A program made the translations under genes and the position numbers. From Mastigias papua (lineage: Eukaryota > Cnidaria > Scyphozoa > Rhizostomeae > Mastigiidae), in NCBI GenBank assembly GCA_964019165.1, contig OZ025271.1, positions 5,334,570-5,398,569 on the forward strand: 64,000 nt of DNA. The letters run 5' to 3'. Below the pieces are notes generated by a model, which had not been told where the DNA came from, made no database searches, and worked only from the letters and a program-made list of their open reading frames with translations. Shown here one piece after another: positions 1-12,462 of this stretch; within the stretch, counting starts at the first letter, position 1; the number at the start of each line of letters is the position of its first letter.

Positions 1-338
1 CTTCCATAACTAATAAAGTCTTATGTACACTCGAGTATGTAGCATTTGTAAAATGGCATTGATTGCAGATAATGACGGACGAAAGGCCATAAATCAAGTT
101 TTATTTATTCTATTATTATATGTCATTGTTTTATTATTTGTTCTATATGAATAATGTTTGAATAAAGTTAATACTAATGGAAAGTTAGCAATGATCGGGC
201 CAATCTGGAATCCAGGGGATTCACTCCACGGACGTCTGGAGTATAGAAATCTCAAGTTTGTTGTGCGTCGGTGTATTTTGATAAGATAACTGATATCTAC
301 TATGGAATAAAATATGCAAAGAGTATATTGGCGTAAAT

Positions 339-1804
339 ACACTCCCCTCACAAAAGTATTGCACAGGCTGACCCAAAATGGCGTCCAATAAAACAAGTTT
401 TTCACAGGTTGACCAAATCCACAGCTTCTATCTGAACATCAATGAGCCCTGTGACCACTGTTTCGGCGGGAAAGTCTTTGTTGCAATGCTCTCGTGACAT
501 TTCATGTATAAAACGTGTGTGCTTTCATTTGGTTTGCTTTTTAAATGGCTCCTAAAGAAGTGTACCTAAATCATAATAATGTCAGGTAAAGTGCAACTTG
601 CTGTCAAAATATCGAGGAAGAAGCAGTATTTGCCGTTTATAAATTGCAGCAATTGCTGGTTTTCAGTATGGCAGTTTATGATGGGTGCACAAGAACTTAA
701 GCTGGCTTTATCCTGTCCACACCTAGAGGTGGTCGCTTAAAAATATTAATCAAAACACATGAAAGATTTGTATGCAAATTTACCAAGAAGCTGAGGTTTG
801 TAAAGTTGACAACAATCTTATAATGAATAATCAGTACCGTTTCCAGCAAAAATTTCCTGGATTACCTTAGAAAGGCCTATCTTTCAAAATCATTGCATTA
901 AGTCTTACAAAATATAAAGTAATAGCTTGTTTTTTAAAGTTTCATGGTTACCACCTGTATTGGGCTTGGGTACTTGGTCACTGGATGATGGATCAAAGGA
1001 TAGAGGTTTCTTTTACAGAAGGGTGTTATTTGTAGCTGACAGGGGATGATAAAATGCTCGTTATTTGATGTTGGATGGAAGAAGCCAATAAAACAATATT
1101 TTCAGTTCAGTTTTGGTTATTAAGTGTCTTTTAAGTTTTGGAGGTATACCAGGCCTACTGGTTTAGGCCACTTGGCAGAATCTGGTCAAAACCTAATGCA
1201 TTTATATTACTTTTGATTCTCGAAAGTACGCTTTTTCAGAATTCAAATGTGAAATCAAACAGGAGTAGGGTAGGCCAGCTATCATTAATCATGACAATAA
1301 ACCTACAAAGTGAACTAGAAAGACAACAATTTATGTAATGTTGATGTCTTTACTGTGTTTCTCTGGCTAGAAAGCAGTCTCTACATAAATGGTTTTCAAA
1401 ATCTGAAATTGTTCGTGATATGCATGCAAAAAGAGCATTATCATGGTTCACCAGCAACCAAGGATGAGATTGATGATATTTTATTCCAGAAATAGAGAAG
1501 TATTTCTCAGATTTTTATTGTCAAATTTCACTGGTCGAGTCCAAATAGTTTCAAACAAAGCTCAAACACAAATGGTTGTTGCATGAAAAGTCGCTAAATC
1601 ACAGTTTAATGGCAAAATGGGACCGTTTTTGTTCAACTGCCTGAAAGTTGAATGAATTCTGCTTTGAACTGTTGTTGTTTCATCAACAAGCAATGGACTA
1701 TAGTTGGATAGGGCGAATTTTAAGTTGAACCTCACTTATGTCGACACCTTATCCGCCATAATGAATTTGGTCAATCTGTGCAATACTTTTGTAAGGGGAG
1801 TGTA
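339..1804. mobile_element. Degraded mariner-sized TIR element
   Basis: Inverted repeats of about 33 bp close this segment: positions 340-372 read CACTCCCCTCACAAAAGTAT and onward, and 1769-1802 is the near-perfect reverse complement. Both ends are flanked by TA, and the total length of about 1.46 kb fits a Tc1/mariner element (family knowledge). An ATG at 545 starts a short plus-strand frame, but the interior is riddled with stops and I could not identify the catalytic residues of a transposase. It could also be a non-autonomous element of another TA-inserting superfamily. Confidence 0.55.
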
Positions 1805-3019
1805 TTTTGAGCATTTGGCGCAGATTCATGACGCAGAAAAGTGTGCAATTCCAGGCTGATGTTCGGGTACTGAGCTCCACTGATCTTTTCCAGTTTCAGT
1901 CAGACAAATATTATGGTTTCAAGATAATTCCATAGCATATTCCAGTGCTATACACGCAAAAATTACTTAGTTCAACAAATTTATCGCAGATCGACAACAA
2001 TATATGTTAAATCGAGCTCAAAAATCATGTTAGAGTTAATATGTATGAGGGTCTTTAGGCCTTCTCCATTAAATTGTGAACTGATATTAGAGTGTTACCT
2101 CTTATAAATCCAGTTTATAACAAAATATGACAGTACTCTATGATGATAATAAGTCCTCGTCACCATCGAGCGCAATTATCTCCTTGCGATAGCAAGAAAT
2201 TGGCGACAAGATAATTGTGTGTGATACACGTTATTGCCCTCAATCTGCCGCCATCTTGCCTCTACATAGATTAACTATCCTGTAAGTGCGAGAACAATAG
2301 ACCGCGCATTCTAGTCTTCCTAATTCTATGGTTCAGCCCCTGTCATATTTTAGACTGAATCCGCTACTGGTATAGCTCTCACTTTGCGTGTTCAGTTCGC
2401 CCCTGTGTGAAAAATCATGTTCATATGGCAATTTCACGCCGACTTGAAACTTCAATCCGGTGGGATTTGACCACACAACGAACTGAACTCAGGCCAGTGT
2501 GACTTTCAAACTCGTCTGAAATGTCTCATGTCAAGGCCCTCTAAGCTACTGTTCAGAACAGTATCGGCCGTACAATTAACGTTTGTCTGCATTTGTTCAT
2601 TGTACCATTGTTCAAATACAATAGCTAGACAATAGGTCGCAATGCAACATGGGAAAAACTGTACACGAAATTTTCCTCTCTCTGCTATGACCATTCAATG
2701 GCTATGACCCACTACGTAAGACTCAATGAGTCAAAAATGGTTAGGAAACTGTGTTCTAAACATGGTTCTGAAACGTTGTTAAATATGCCGCTGTGGAGGA
2801 GGATGTCTGTCGTGCATTGCTTTGATATACTTCCTTGTTTCACTTTCTGTAAGACATCATTTCAGGCAATCTGTTCTGAGGATAGTGTTCCTTTGGACGA
2901 AGTGAAGTAGAGGAACTTAATAGTTTCCAGTTTTACCGTGCTCCTCAGGTAAGTTATTCGTGATTACCAATGTTTAATTCTTATTGCTGTTGTAATACTT
3001 ATTTACAGGTAGGCTTATG
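1805..3019. other. Intergenic DNA with one MITE arm
   Basis: No coding region is supported. Positions about 2395-2540 hold a repeat that recurs inverted at 4569-4760, with shared landmarks such as the run ending in TGAACTCAGGCCAGTGTGA. It is one member of the MITE family described at 4569-5300. A short hairpin around an AATTATCT motif lies near 2175-2220. The rest shows nothing I recognise. Confidence 0.4.
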
Positions 3020-3715
3020 TGTAGCCAGTTTAGGGTAACTGTCAAATCGCCCTAAATTCTACACGAAATTACTTCTTACGGATTTGCAGTTTAGGGTTAC
3101 AGCCAAATCGCCGTAAATTCTACACCAAATCACTCCTTACGATGAATAGAGTCGAAACAGACGATAAAAGTGCGATACTACCTACCAAGTACTTAGGGTT
3201 CGGGTTAGGGTCAGGGTTAGCGTTTTGTGTAGGTTAAGGGTTAGGGTTAGTTGCAGATTGGACGGAAGTTTCTTAATGAACAAAGGTATTTCAATGTTGA
3301 TCGGGTGAAAATTAGGAGTAAATACGTAATTGGTAAGTACCGCACTTGTTATCGTTTGTTTCGACTCTCTTCGTCGTAAGGAGTAATTTCGTATAGAGTT
3401 TACGGCAATTTGGTTGAAACCCTAACCTGTAAATGCGCACCACTTATTTAGGGTTCAGTTTAGGGTCAGGGTTAGGGTTTGGTGCAGGGAAATGGTAAGG
3501 GCAAGGGGTAGCGTTAGTTGTAGAATGGTCAGGAGTTTCTTAATGGAGACATGGATTTCAATGTTGGTCGGGAGAAAACTATCAGTAAATGAGTAAGTGG
3601 TAAGTAGTACCGCATGTGTTATTGATTGTGTCGAGTCTCTTCATCGTAAGGAATAATTTCTTATAGAATTTGAGGCGATTTGGCTGTTTACCTTAAATTG
3701 CACATCTGGTTGCCC
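3020..3715. repeat. Foldback/tandem repeat with TTAGGG-like motifs
   Basis: A block at 3089-3191 recurs inverted at about 3330-3420. The 3180-3420 unit is then repeated directly at 3440-3700 at roughly 80% identity by eye. The inner part is rich in GGGTTAGGG and GGTTAGGGTCAGGG runs, which resemble the animal telomere repeat TTAGGG. The arrangement suggests a foldback MITE with internal tandem growth. No protein is encoded. Confidence 0.6.
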
Positions 3716-4003
3716 TGTCGAGTTATAGATATTCACAAGTGGTTGTAGAACTGTAAGTAGTGTACTCTACAGAAGTAAAACTTGGTTACTTTATCTTCTC
3801 CTCTCTCCTGAGTACTGTCCTGTTGGTTTCATTGGTTTCGACGCCCAACAAGGTCTTTTACGTCGCCAAATATTGAATTATTTGATAGTATGGAAGAATC
3901 ATCCTTACTAACGGTTAAGTTCTCAAGCTTCCAGTTTTGGGCACTGGAGAGTGGCAAGGAGTATATACGCAAACCGTAAAGTGGTTGCGTTATAATTTTC
4001 TCC

Positions 4004-4005
<2 letters not shown>

Positions 4006-4081
<76 letters not shown>

Positions 4082-4089
4082 CATCATCC

Positions 4090-4174
<85 letters not shown>

Positions 4175-4175
4175 T

Positions 4176-4206
<31 letters not shown>
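4006..4206. repeat. (TCA)n microsatellite
   Basis: About 200 bp of TCA/ATC triplets with a few CCT and TAT interruptions. The long poly-Met and poly-Ser reading frames across it are repeat artefacts. Confidence 0.97.
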
Positions 4207-4371
4207 CCAATTTATTTACAGTTGGCTGTATTTATAGTTAAAAGGAAGCTAATTAAGAACAACCTAAACTAACTCTAAAACTAAGAGACTAAAAAAAGAG
4301 AATATAAATACAGAACTAAGCCAAAAAACCTAAATCTTTAATATAAACTTTGCACAATCTGCAGTTGCAAG

Positions 4372-4452
4372 GCATTCTGTGCCACTGTTTTATTTTTCTT
4401 TTAAATTCTTGCATTCTGTGCCACTGTTTTATTTTTCTTTTAAATTCTTGCA
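4372..4452. repeat. 42-bp tandem duplication
   Basis: A 41-42 bp unit beginning GCATTCTGTGCCACTG occurs twice in direct succession with essentially no differences, implying a recent local duplication. Confidence 0.85.
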
Positions 4453-4568
4453 AAGTGTCACTGTCTTTCAAACTATTGGGCAGTGAGGACCATAAGGAGC
4501 AACTCTAAACTGAATCTTTTAGCAATGCTACAATAATACTATAAGGAGCATCCCATGAGCAATGCTAA

Positions 4569-5300
4569 CAATTTTAGAGGGCTTCCACATGAGAAACGTC
4601 AAACTGGCTTGAAACTCACTTGGACTTGAGTTCAGTTTGGTGTGTGGTCAAATCTCTGAGTGTTGACTTTCAAAGCAAGGTGAATTGAAACTCAAGCTGC
4701 CCTAAGTTTCGATTCGGCTTTTCAAACCGGTTTGACAGTTCAAATCAGCGGGAAATTGTCATGTGAGCGCAATAGTTTCAAATTATGCTAATTCAAAGCT
4801 AAACTGCATCCTAGGGTGGAAATAATACGCAGGAATAACTCATGAGAGGGCAGTTATGAACTACAAAATAATAAATGGCCTCTGCCCCACAATTTGAAAG
4901 GAAGACTTGCCACTAGGTCCCAAATATCAAACTATTCAACAAGAATTTACCTTGACCTAGACATTCCAAGGAAAAACTTAGAAGTCTTCAAAGAGAGTTT
5001 TTCCTTTTGTGGTGCACAAACGTGGAACGAAATCCGAATAAAAATGAAAACAAGTTCCACGATTACCACGTTCAAAAAGAAATTAAAGGAATACTTGCAA
5101 AATTAGCATCCTGTCCTGAAGCATGATCCCTGGGAGGACCAGCAATATACCTTAAGTTACAATTTAATGTTAATTTCCCTTTCTGTGTATCTCAGTTAGC
5201 TAGGGTTTCTGTGTAAAAATATGATTTGATGATGATGATGATGCCAGTGTGAGTTTCAAACCAGTCAGAAATTTTTCATGTGAAGATCCTCTTTTTGCAA
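4569..5300. mobile_element. MITE with inverted ends, interrupted by a LINE tail
   Basis: Positions 4573-4620 and 5247-5298 are imperfect inverted repeats of about 50 bp (GAGGGCTTCCACATGAGAAA on the left; the right arm contains TTTTCATGTGAAGATCCTC). The same family has another copy near 2395-2540. Between the arms lies a truncated LINE 3' end (4835-5245), so the LINE probably inserted into an existing MITE. The superfamily cannot be assigned. Confidence 0.5.
4835..5245 (+). pseudogene. 5'-truncated LINE: reverse transcriptase C-terminal tail and 3' UTR
   Basis: Frame 4894-5106 (70 aa) encodes the extreme C-terminus typical of CR1/L2/Jockey-type LINEs. The FxxxGAQTWNEI motif is followed by a Ser/Thr stretch and a basic FKKKLKEYL tail. 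A further fragment, YKIINGLCPT, lies just upstream in a shifted frame at about 4855-4890. A short 3' UTR ends in a (GAT)n tract at about 5229-5243, the microsatellite-like tail expected of this LINE group. Everything 5' of the tail is missing, as usual for abortive target-primed reverse transcription. The strand follows from the reading frame. Confidence 0.7.
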
Positions 5301-6790
5301 ATTCTTCCAGTACATGTCTTGTCAGATTTTGTGCCACAGTTTGGTCATATCCACTGCACACATGCATAATACTAAACCTTGCCCAGAGAGGAACTTGATG
5401 TAATGTGGTTTTATCAAGCCCTCCAAATATCAGAGTAGTATAGTAAAGAGAATCTTTTCAATCCTCGTCCTTCCACACAACTGTATGGTTAGCCAGACCC
5501 TAGGGGTACAGAACAATATTTTTGGTGGGGGTTTGAGTCAACAGATAAAATTGCAGGGATTTGGAGGGTGCTAAAATACACACTAAAGTATATTTGATGT
5601 AAAAAATGTAGCGGGTATACCTGCCAGACCCCTGGGCCCAACCCATGTTCTCTAGAAGCAAACCATCTGTTTTAATATGAAAAAATTTTTACATAATTTT
5701 ACACTCTCAGATATTCCTTAACTGGAGTCCATGTTTGATTTTGCTGATGCTAATTTTGATAAATTGCCTTCATTGCTGCCTCTCAGAACTTTATGTGGTC
5801 AAAGAAAATTTTGTGCCAGAGGATAGAAGGTGCTCCTAGGTAGCTGTCATGGTCCTCTTGGGAAGTGGCACCCACACATCTGTCCAAAGCAAGCTCAGGC
5901 CCCAGGGTTACAATTATCATGGCTGTTATAAGATTCAAACTCATTTAATACTATTTCTAGTACAATTTAGACCTTTGTAGGGCCTGGGTACCAGGATTTT
6001 ACCACAGCTACCCTCCCCTTGACAGTATAGGACACCCTCCTTTTGTCTCACAACTCATTTCCAGACCTAATCATATGGTAAGACAGATAATCCCGGGTCC
6101 TACTGAATTTGGCCTAATCTTTCTTTGATATCAGCTTCTTCTACTGATGACTTTTCTATACACAAAAGGGAGATATTGTTAGCTGAACACCCTGGAATCA
6201 GGATGCTGCCACCAGTTGCATGGCTTGGGTAAGTAAAGAGGTGTAAGAGCTTGAAGTGGTCTGGGGTTATGCCCTACAGAAAAAAGTGTAAAGCTATACC
6301 CTTAAATTGGGCTTTGAGTGCACTTCCAGAACACCATGCTTAGAAGTAAAAAAGAGGAATACTACAAAGTTTGTGGCAGATAATCTATAAGGAGATCTGT
6401 CGGTAGAAAATACTTTATAGAGACTTCATTCTGTTCTAAGTGACAGAGGAGGACCCATCATAGTGGGGTCCTACATAGAAAAGTTGTTTCAAATCTCCTC
6501 CTCCAGAATGATAACAGGCATTTCCAGACTATCCCTACTGCACTTTGAACAAATACTGTTTTTTTGTGCTATGGGGCTTTCATGTTATCTTCATGAGAAC
6601 ATTAAACACAGCAAACAACTCTACTAGACACAAAAAAACTGACAAAACGACAAAAGTTTCTGATAGATGCTCTATAGGGGGGTGGGGGAGGGTTGGGGTG
6701 GGGAGGCTGTTAGTTCTTCTATCCCCCATCTACCCATCTACTGCACCAAGGAGCTTGCTTCTTAGAGCACCATTGGTTTGGTCAGGGCCA
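5301..6790. other. Unassigned intergenic DNA
   Basis: About 1.5 kb with no supported gene and no repeat I can match elsewhere in the window. The 101-aa frame at 6545-6850 crosses a G-rich run and the Polinton boundary, and I do not consider it real. Confidence 0.4.
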
Positions 6791-6796
6791 GGCCTG
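6791..6796. repeat. Left target-site duplication of the Polinton
   Basis: GGCCTG lies immediately outside the left inverted repeat and recurs at 33200-33205 directly outside the right one. A 6-bp duplication is the known signature of Polinton/Maverick integration. Confidence 0.8.
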
Positions 6797-8091
6797 ATAT
6801 ATAATAATAAGCGACAATATTGGGACACTATATTGGGACATGTGGGGTAGAGAGGGTTGGAATTGAAAATATGGTAATTTCATATTTGAATATGGGATTG
6901 AGAATGTGAGAAGGTTTTATTGGATGATGGATTTATATTGAATGGAATTTAAGAATGAAGAAAATATATTGAATATAAGAATGGAATTTGAGAATGAAAA
7001 ACATATCTATAGAATATAAGAATAGAATTTGAGAATGGAATTTGAGAATGAAATTTGAGAATGAGATTTGAGAATGAAATTTAAAGATAGATATAAATGA
7101 ATGGAATTTGGGAATGGAATTTAAAGATAGATATAAAAGAATGGAATTTGAGAATGAAAATTAAAAATAGATATAAGAGAATGAAATTTGAGAGTGAAAA
7201 TTTAAAATAGATATAAGAGAATATGATATAAGAATGGAATATAAGGAGTGGTATAGAAACTTGATATAGAATTTTGGAGAAGAATTTTGGAACAATTGAA
7301 AATAGTGGACACTAAATTTGGAATAAAAATTTTGTATAAAACTTTAAAAACTCTCCTTGGGTAAAAAACCACTCCGTTAATGATGGGCCATAAAAACATG
7401 GCTATTAATATTGGACTATTAAATGGCTATAGAGAGAAGCGCCTTAAATATTGGTTGTATAAACTTGTATTTACTATGGGTAACAGCCTTTATTTGCAGG
7501 ATTATTGGTTACTTTCCTGCGCAATGTATTATGGACAATAAAAAAAGTACCATAAATAATAGTTATTAATTATGGGTCATAAAACAAAGGACTATAAAAT
7601 ATGGTTATGAATTATGGACAATTTAATGGGGCAAGGAGAGAACCGTATCGCAATTACTGGGGCTCGCATGTTAAAGTGTCCCAAATGCTAGTAGTGGGAA
7701 GCCTAGAATGAAATATTATATTAAAAGCCACAATATTGGAATATATTGAAATTATTGGATAATATTTATGATGATATATATCGTAAATAGTGCATGGTCT
7801 GAGAGCTGAACTTAAAAATTGTAAAATTAATAATTATTAATTATAATAAATGGTGGATAATAATCATTTGATTTCCTGTGCAATACATTACAAACCATAA
7901 AACATGGATTATAAATTATGGTCGATAATTTAATCAGCTCCTTTTATAAACCATAATTATGGTGTCAAAGGTTAATTCCAACAACTGTTTACATCAATTT
8001 CACGCGTGTTTTGTTAATAATTTAATGCTGCTGTGCATTGGATGGGAATGTCATATTTTCATATTCTGTGTTATCATTCTATGGGTTGAAG
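6797..8091. repeat. Left terminal inverted repeat of the Polinton
   Basis: It starts ATATATAATAATAAGCG; the reverse complement of the right end starts ATGTATAATAATAAGCG. The two repeats stay alignable to TCTATGGGTTGAAG at 8091, roughly 90-95% identical by eye. Positions about 6950-7230 are built from variants of a GAATGGAATTTGAGAATG minisatellite, mirrored in the right repeat. Confidence 0.93.
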
Positions 8092-8307
8092 GAAAAATTT
8101 TTCTACATATATATGAAAATGAAACTCTCATGTTGTGAATTTAAAAATATTATGTTATTACAACACAAATTTATTGCTATTAAAAATGGTCACTTAGAAT
8201 GTGTAAAATATGCTCATGAAAATGGCTGTCCATGGAATGATATTGGTTACAAAGAAGCAGAGGAAAATGGTAATATAGTTTGTATGAAATACTTCATTGA
8301 AAATTAA
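8038..8307 (+). CDS. Short ankyrin-like ORF beside the left TIR
   Basis: The first part lies inside the inverted repeat. After about residue 50 it carries [18 protein letters not shown] and a partial second unit ([11 protein letters not shown]). This is the same repeat as the long minus-strand ankyrin protein beside the right TIR (30745-31821). Both genes read inward from their TIR, so this is probably a truncated or diverged mirror copy of the right-hand gene. The frame stops just before the (TA)n array at 8315. The repeat type is best known from giant viruses and protists (family knowledge); its function here is unknown. Confidence 0.6.
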   Translation: MDGNVIFSYSVLSFYGLKEKFFYIYMKMKLSCCEFKNIMLLQHKFIAIKNGHLECVKYAHENGCPWNDIGYKEAEENGNIVCMKYFIEN

Positions 8308-8312
8308 TATAG

Positions 8313-8482
<170 letters not shown>

Positions 8483-8484
8483 CA

Positions 8485-9322
8485 ATGAAGATTCCTAGGG
8501 TTAATAAATTTGCATTAACAATAATGTATAAACGTATAATCAAGAAATTCCGACGAAGATACATATTTAGCCCGGGTATTGATGCGATTTGGACATCAGA
8601 TTTAATAATATTACCCAAATACCAGATTCAGAATGATGGCTATATATATATATTTAACCGTTATGGATACGTTTTCTAAATATGCATGGATTCGTGTAGC
8701 GAAAAATAAAGATAAAAAAAAACAATACCAGATGCATTTGAAGATAGTCTTAAAACATCTGGGAGATCATCTCAAAAGCCTGGACTGATGGTGGGGGAGA
8801 GTATGATAACCATTATTCTAAAAAAATGTTAAGAAAGTATAACATCCAGCCATATAGTACTCAAAGTGAGTTGAAGGCGATTATGGCTGAGAGATTTAAT
8901 AAAACATTAATGAATAAAATCGCTGTGGTGAATACAGAGCGTGATAATCATAGGTATATTGATGATATGCAAAATACCGTGGATAAATATAATAATTCAT
9001 ATCGTTCTAGTATAAAAATGACACCAATTGAGGCATCTAAACAAGGAAGTGAAGGGAATGTTTATTATAATTTATACAATAAACGACGTCGTGAATGTTG
9101 AAACGAAATAATAAACCAAAATAAAAGGTTTGAGGTACCGTGCGAATATATCGGTTTAAAAAGCATTTTGAAAAGGGTTATTAAAAAAGATGGTCTGATG
9201 ACCGATTTATTATTTATAAAATCAATAATAGTATTCCAGCGACGTACAAAATAAAAACTCTTGAAAAAAGTAATAGTAAACACGAATATATAAAAGGCAA
9301 TTTTTATGACCAAGCAATATAA
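8485..9322 (+). pseudogene. Polinton integrase (retroviral-type, DDE), broken
   Basis: Polinton integrases insert the element and duplicate 6 bp of target. The first piece (8485-8679) contains the core strand around [10 protein letters not shown], with the first catalytic Asp. A shifted piece (8826-9101) contains MAERFNKTLMNKI, with the catalytic Glu, and the downstream helix YNNSYRSSIKMTPIEA. Beyond the stop at 9099, other frames down to 9322 encode a basic tail resembling the chromodomain-like C-terminus of this family, including FEKGY and TYKIKTLEK. Frameshifts near 8680-8820 and after 9101 make it non-functional. The start follows the (TA)n array directly. Confidence 0.85.
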
Positions 9323-9383
9323 AAAGCGAAATTTTTTTAAAGTGAAATGGCTTAAAGAGATTTTTTATATATGTATAATATAT

Positions 9384-9854
9384 ATGAATCAAAATTTTGA
9401 TAAATTTATAAAAATATATCAGAGTATTTTCTTAAATAATTCGAGAGATAAAACTAATATTTAATTGTTTGCTCTTAGATCACTTCAAAATGTTGATAAA
9501 AATAAATATAATGGAAAGTAACAAGAAATTATTAATGAATTAGAATCTTATTATATAAGGCCAACAAAAAAGAGAGAGAATGAAATAAATGACCTTATTT
9601 TTAATTTATGTATTGAAAATGAGGTTGAAATATCAGAAAATAATCAACAAAATAATAATGAAGAAAATTATAATGAATTAATTGTAAATCACATAGATGA
9701 CTATCATAATATTGATATAGATAATGATATTGATGATGACATAGATGAAGAAAAATTTAATGTTCCACTAGAATTTAAAATATATAAGGTTATACAATTA
9801 GAAAAACAATCAATGGAAAAATTATTATCATTTTATAACATCACACTAAATTAA
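9384..9854 (+). pseudogene. Acidic Asn/Asp-rich ORF upstream of the polymerase
   Basis: The ATG at 9384 is preceded by TATATGTATAATATAT, the AT-rich motif found before many genes of this element. The frame has two early in-frame TAA codons, then runs to 9852 with a very acidic, Asn/Asp/Glu-rich segment (for example DNDIDDDIDEEKF near 9720-9760). I cannot tell whether it is a separate gene or the N-terminal part of the polymerase that follows. No catalytic motif is visible. Confidence 0.4.
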
Positions 9855-11252
9855 AAATTGTGAATTAAAAAAACACAATAAAGCAACAAATTGTGAATAT
9901 TGCAATGTTGAATTTGACAAAGAAGATAATGTTAAAGTCCAACATCATAACCATATTCAAGGTCATTATATTGCAACAGTTTGTAAATCATGTAATTCAA
10001 GAATAAAAACAGATAACTGCTTATATATTGTTTTCCATTATATGAAGGGGTATGATGGTAATTTCATTTTAGAAAAATTAAATGAACATTTTAATAATGA
10101 AAATATTAATTTAATTGGTATGAACGCATCGTCAAAGTTTCATATTGGAGTACAAAAATATATCAAAAGAATTGACTCATATGAGTTTGTTTTAGCTTGG
10201 TTAAAAACATTATCTAGTAATTTAACAAATGATGATATTAAATAGACACGAAAATTAATTAAAAAATATAATTTAAGCGACGGCTTTATTGCAAAAGATG
10301 TTTTTCCGTACACATTTGTTAATTCATTTGATGATTATAAAGAAATAACTTTTCGTGATATTAAATTTTTTAGCACAGATCAAGAAACATAAGAAAAATA
10401 TCTTGAATTTTACTCTAATTTCAAGAATCTGGGTGAGTATTCTGATTATTATTTACAAAAAGACGTATTATTGCTCAGTGATATTATGGAGAAATATAGG
10501 TCAATGTTTATGGAAATATATGAAATAGAGCTATTCAGTCATTTCACGATAAACATTGTAACATGGGAGGTGTTTAAAAAATATTATCCAGTTTAAATAA
10601 AAATTCTAGATAATTATTCACTCCAGATTTTAGATAATGGTGAGGGGGGTTATGTGCGATAGGGTCTTCTCGTTATCCCATTGGAAACAATAAGTACATG
10701 AGAAATTATGATATAAATCATCCATCGTCTTATATAATGCATGTCGATATTAATAGTATCTAGGGTTATATTATGAAAACTTATAAATTTCCGTATGACG
10801 ACTTTTCATATTTAAGTGACAAAGAAATTCGTAATTTCAACATTTGGAATTATGATAAACACTCGTCGTATGGTTTTATTTTATGTGTCTGTATATCAGA
10901 AATAAATATTCGTTATCATGATTATTTTAATGATCTACCAATCTTTCCGATGAAACATAAAATTTATTAAAAAAGAAATTAGTGATTATCAAAAATATAT
11001 ATTAAATAAGAATGAAAAACCATTTATGTGCACAGAAAAATTAGTTCTTGATTATCACTTTAAAAAAGAATACGTTATTCATTATTTAACTTTACAATGT
11101 TATTTACAATTAGGTGGTTTTAAAATTGAAAATATTCATTATATAATTAAATTTAACCAAAACCATTATATGAAAGATTATATACAATTAAATCATAAAT
11201 ATAGATGTAAAAGTAATGATAAAAATGATGAAAAAATGTTTAAATTAATGAA
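9855..11252 (+). pseudogene. polB: DNA polymerase B (protein-primed), 5' part
   Basis: This enzyme replicates the element. A Cys/His cluster (CEYCNVEF, later CKSCN) at about 9896-9995 precedes the exonuclease region with KGYDGNFILEKL at 10045. Further on come a DVLLLSDIMEKYRSM segment (10465-10505) and polymerase motif A as DINSI-stop-GYIM near 10749-10775, where the expected aromatic residue is replaced by a TAG at 10761. Additional in-frame stops lie at 10243 and 10390. The reading ends at FKLMN (11239-11253), the start of motif B, where a LINE pair has inserted. The remaining polymerase lies at 15134-15915. Confidence 0.9.
11247..11252. repeat. Possible short target duplication of the LINE insertion, left copy
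   Basis: AATGAA here and at 15134-15139 flank the inserted LINE sequences within the polymerase gene. Six AT-rich bases are weak support alone, but the position matches the break in the polymerase reading. Confidence 0.4.
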
Positions 11253-12462
11253 CTGCCTTCCTTTGGGATCCATGTTACTGAGCTAAACTGGTTCACTGAT
11301 TACCTGTTTAATCGGAAGCAGTTTGTTCAAAGTAATGGATGTGCCTCAAATATCATATCAATTTTTTGTGGAGTCCCACAAGGATCGATAATTGGCCTTC
11401 TGTTATATATAATGCATTTCAATGTGGCGCACACTGTTCTTCAAAGTTCCAAAATTATAACATATACTGATGATACAGTCATATTTGCATCAGGCAGCTC
11501 CTTGGATGAAGTTGAAGAGAAGCTAAATAATGACCTAGAACACCTAAAAGCCTGGTTCGATGAAAATGAACTACTGTAAACTTGAAAAAAGGAAAAACAG
11601 AGTCAATGATCTTTGGCACAGCTAAGCGACTTGGCAAAACAGAAAAAAAAATAGATGAAAGTTGAAGTAAACGGAACTTCGATTGAAGGGGTTTCAAGTC
11701 ACAAATATCTTGGAATATATCTAGACCAAACATTGAACTTTGCAACCCACTTTGACAAGATCTATAAAAAGTCTACAGGAAAATTAAATCTACTTCGACG
11801 CATCAGGAGCTCCATTGACTATGCGAGTGCTGAAAAGATCTATCGTACCATGATAATGCCCGTTTTTGGATATTGTGGATCGCTGTCTCTCGGATGGTCT
11901 TCAACATTCAGGAAAAGAATTGAAAGCCTTGAGCGTAGAAGCCTTGATGTTATTAGATCCAATAGGTTTACATCTATCAGCTTGCGTGTGCCTAGTATCA
12001 AAGCAGGAGTAAAAAAGAGGTCTTGTAATTTGGTTTTTGATATCCTGCAAGGCAATGTCTGTGATGAAATGAAAGATTACCTCGTTATCAATGCTCATGG
12101 GAAAAATACTAGAAACGTTCAACATCTCGTTAAGATTCCTCAAGTGAAAACTGAATTTGGACGCAAAGGTTGTTATTACCTGGCTGGGAAAGAATTTAAC
12201 AACTTGCCACTAAGTGCTAGAAAAATTGAATCTAGTGTTCTTTTTAAACGATTTTTAGAAAACTATTTTATATGATGCAAATTATTTTATATCTCTGGAT
12301 TGGACTGCTAGTGAACAATTTTAATTAGTTTTTCGATCTTTTACCTTTAATTTGTTAGTTGCTTAAGTATCAGGACCTTAATGATAGCAGTATATATTGT
12401 ACTGATAGGTCATCCTGTTAAAACATTCGATTATTATTATTATTGTTATTATTATAATGAAC
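11253..12462 (+). pseudogene. 5'-truncated LINE (CR1/Jockey-like), RT 3' half
   Basis: The sequence begins inside reverse transcriptase at NWFTDYLFNRKQFV and passes through VPQGSIIGLLLY (11370-11410) and the catalytic YTDDTVIF (11465-11490). A frameshift at about 11580-11655 follows. Frame 11655-12275 (206 aa) encodes the thumb and C-terminal region and ends with a FNNLPLSARKIESS block and a basic-aromatic tail. The 3' UTR ends in an (ATT)n-like tract at about 12428-12460. The protein resembles the LINE at 62356-64000, so both may be copies of one family. The endonuclease and the first half of RT are missing. The catalytic Asp pair is kept, but the copy is dead through truncation and frameshift. 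Confidence 0.85.

Noticed and set aside
3180..3540. Genuine telomere or chromosome end
   Set aside because: The TTAGGG-like units are few, irregular and embedded in a larger repeat with ordinary sequence on both sides.
3923..4272. Poly-Met and poly-Ser reading frames on both strands
   Set aside because: They are translations of the (TCA)n microsatellite.
6545..6850. 101-aa frame overlapping the left Polinton boundary
   Set aside because: It crosses the target duplication into the TIR and includes a G-rich low-complexity run.
11479..12143. Minus-strand frames opposite the LINE
   Set aside because: Antisense of a recognisable reverse transcriptase; no independent features.
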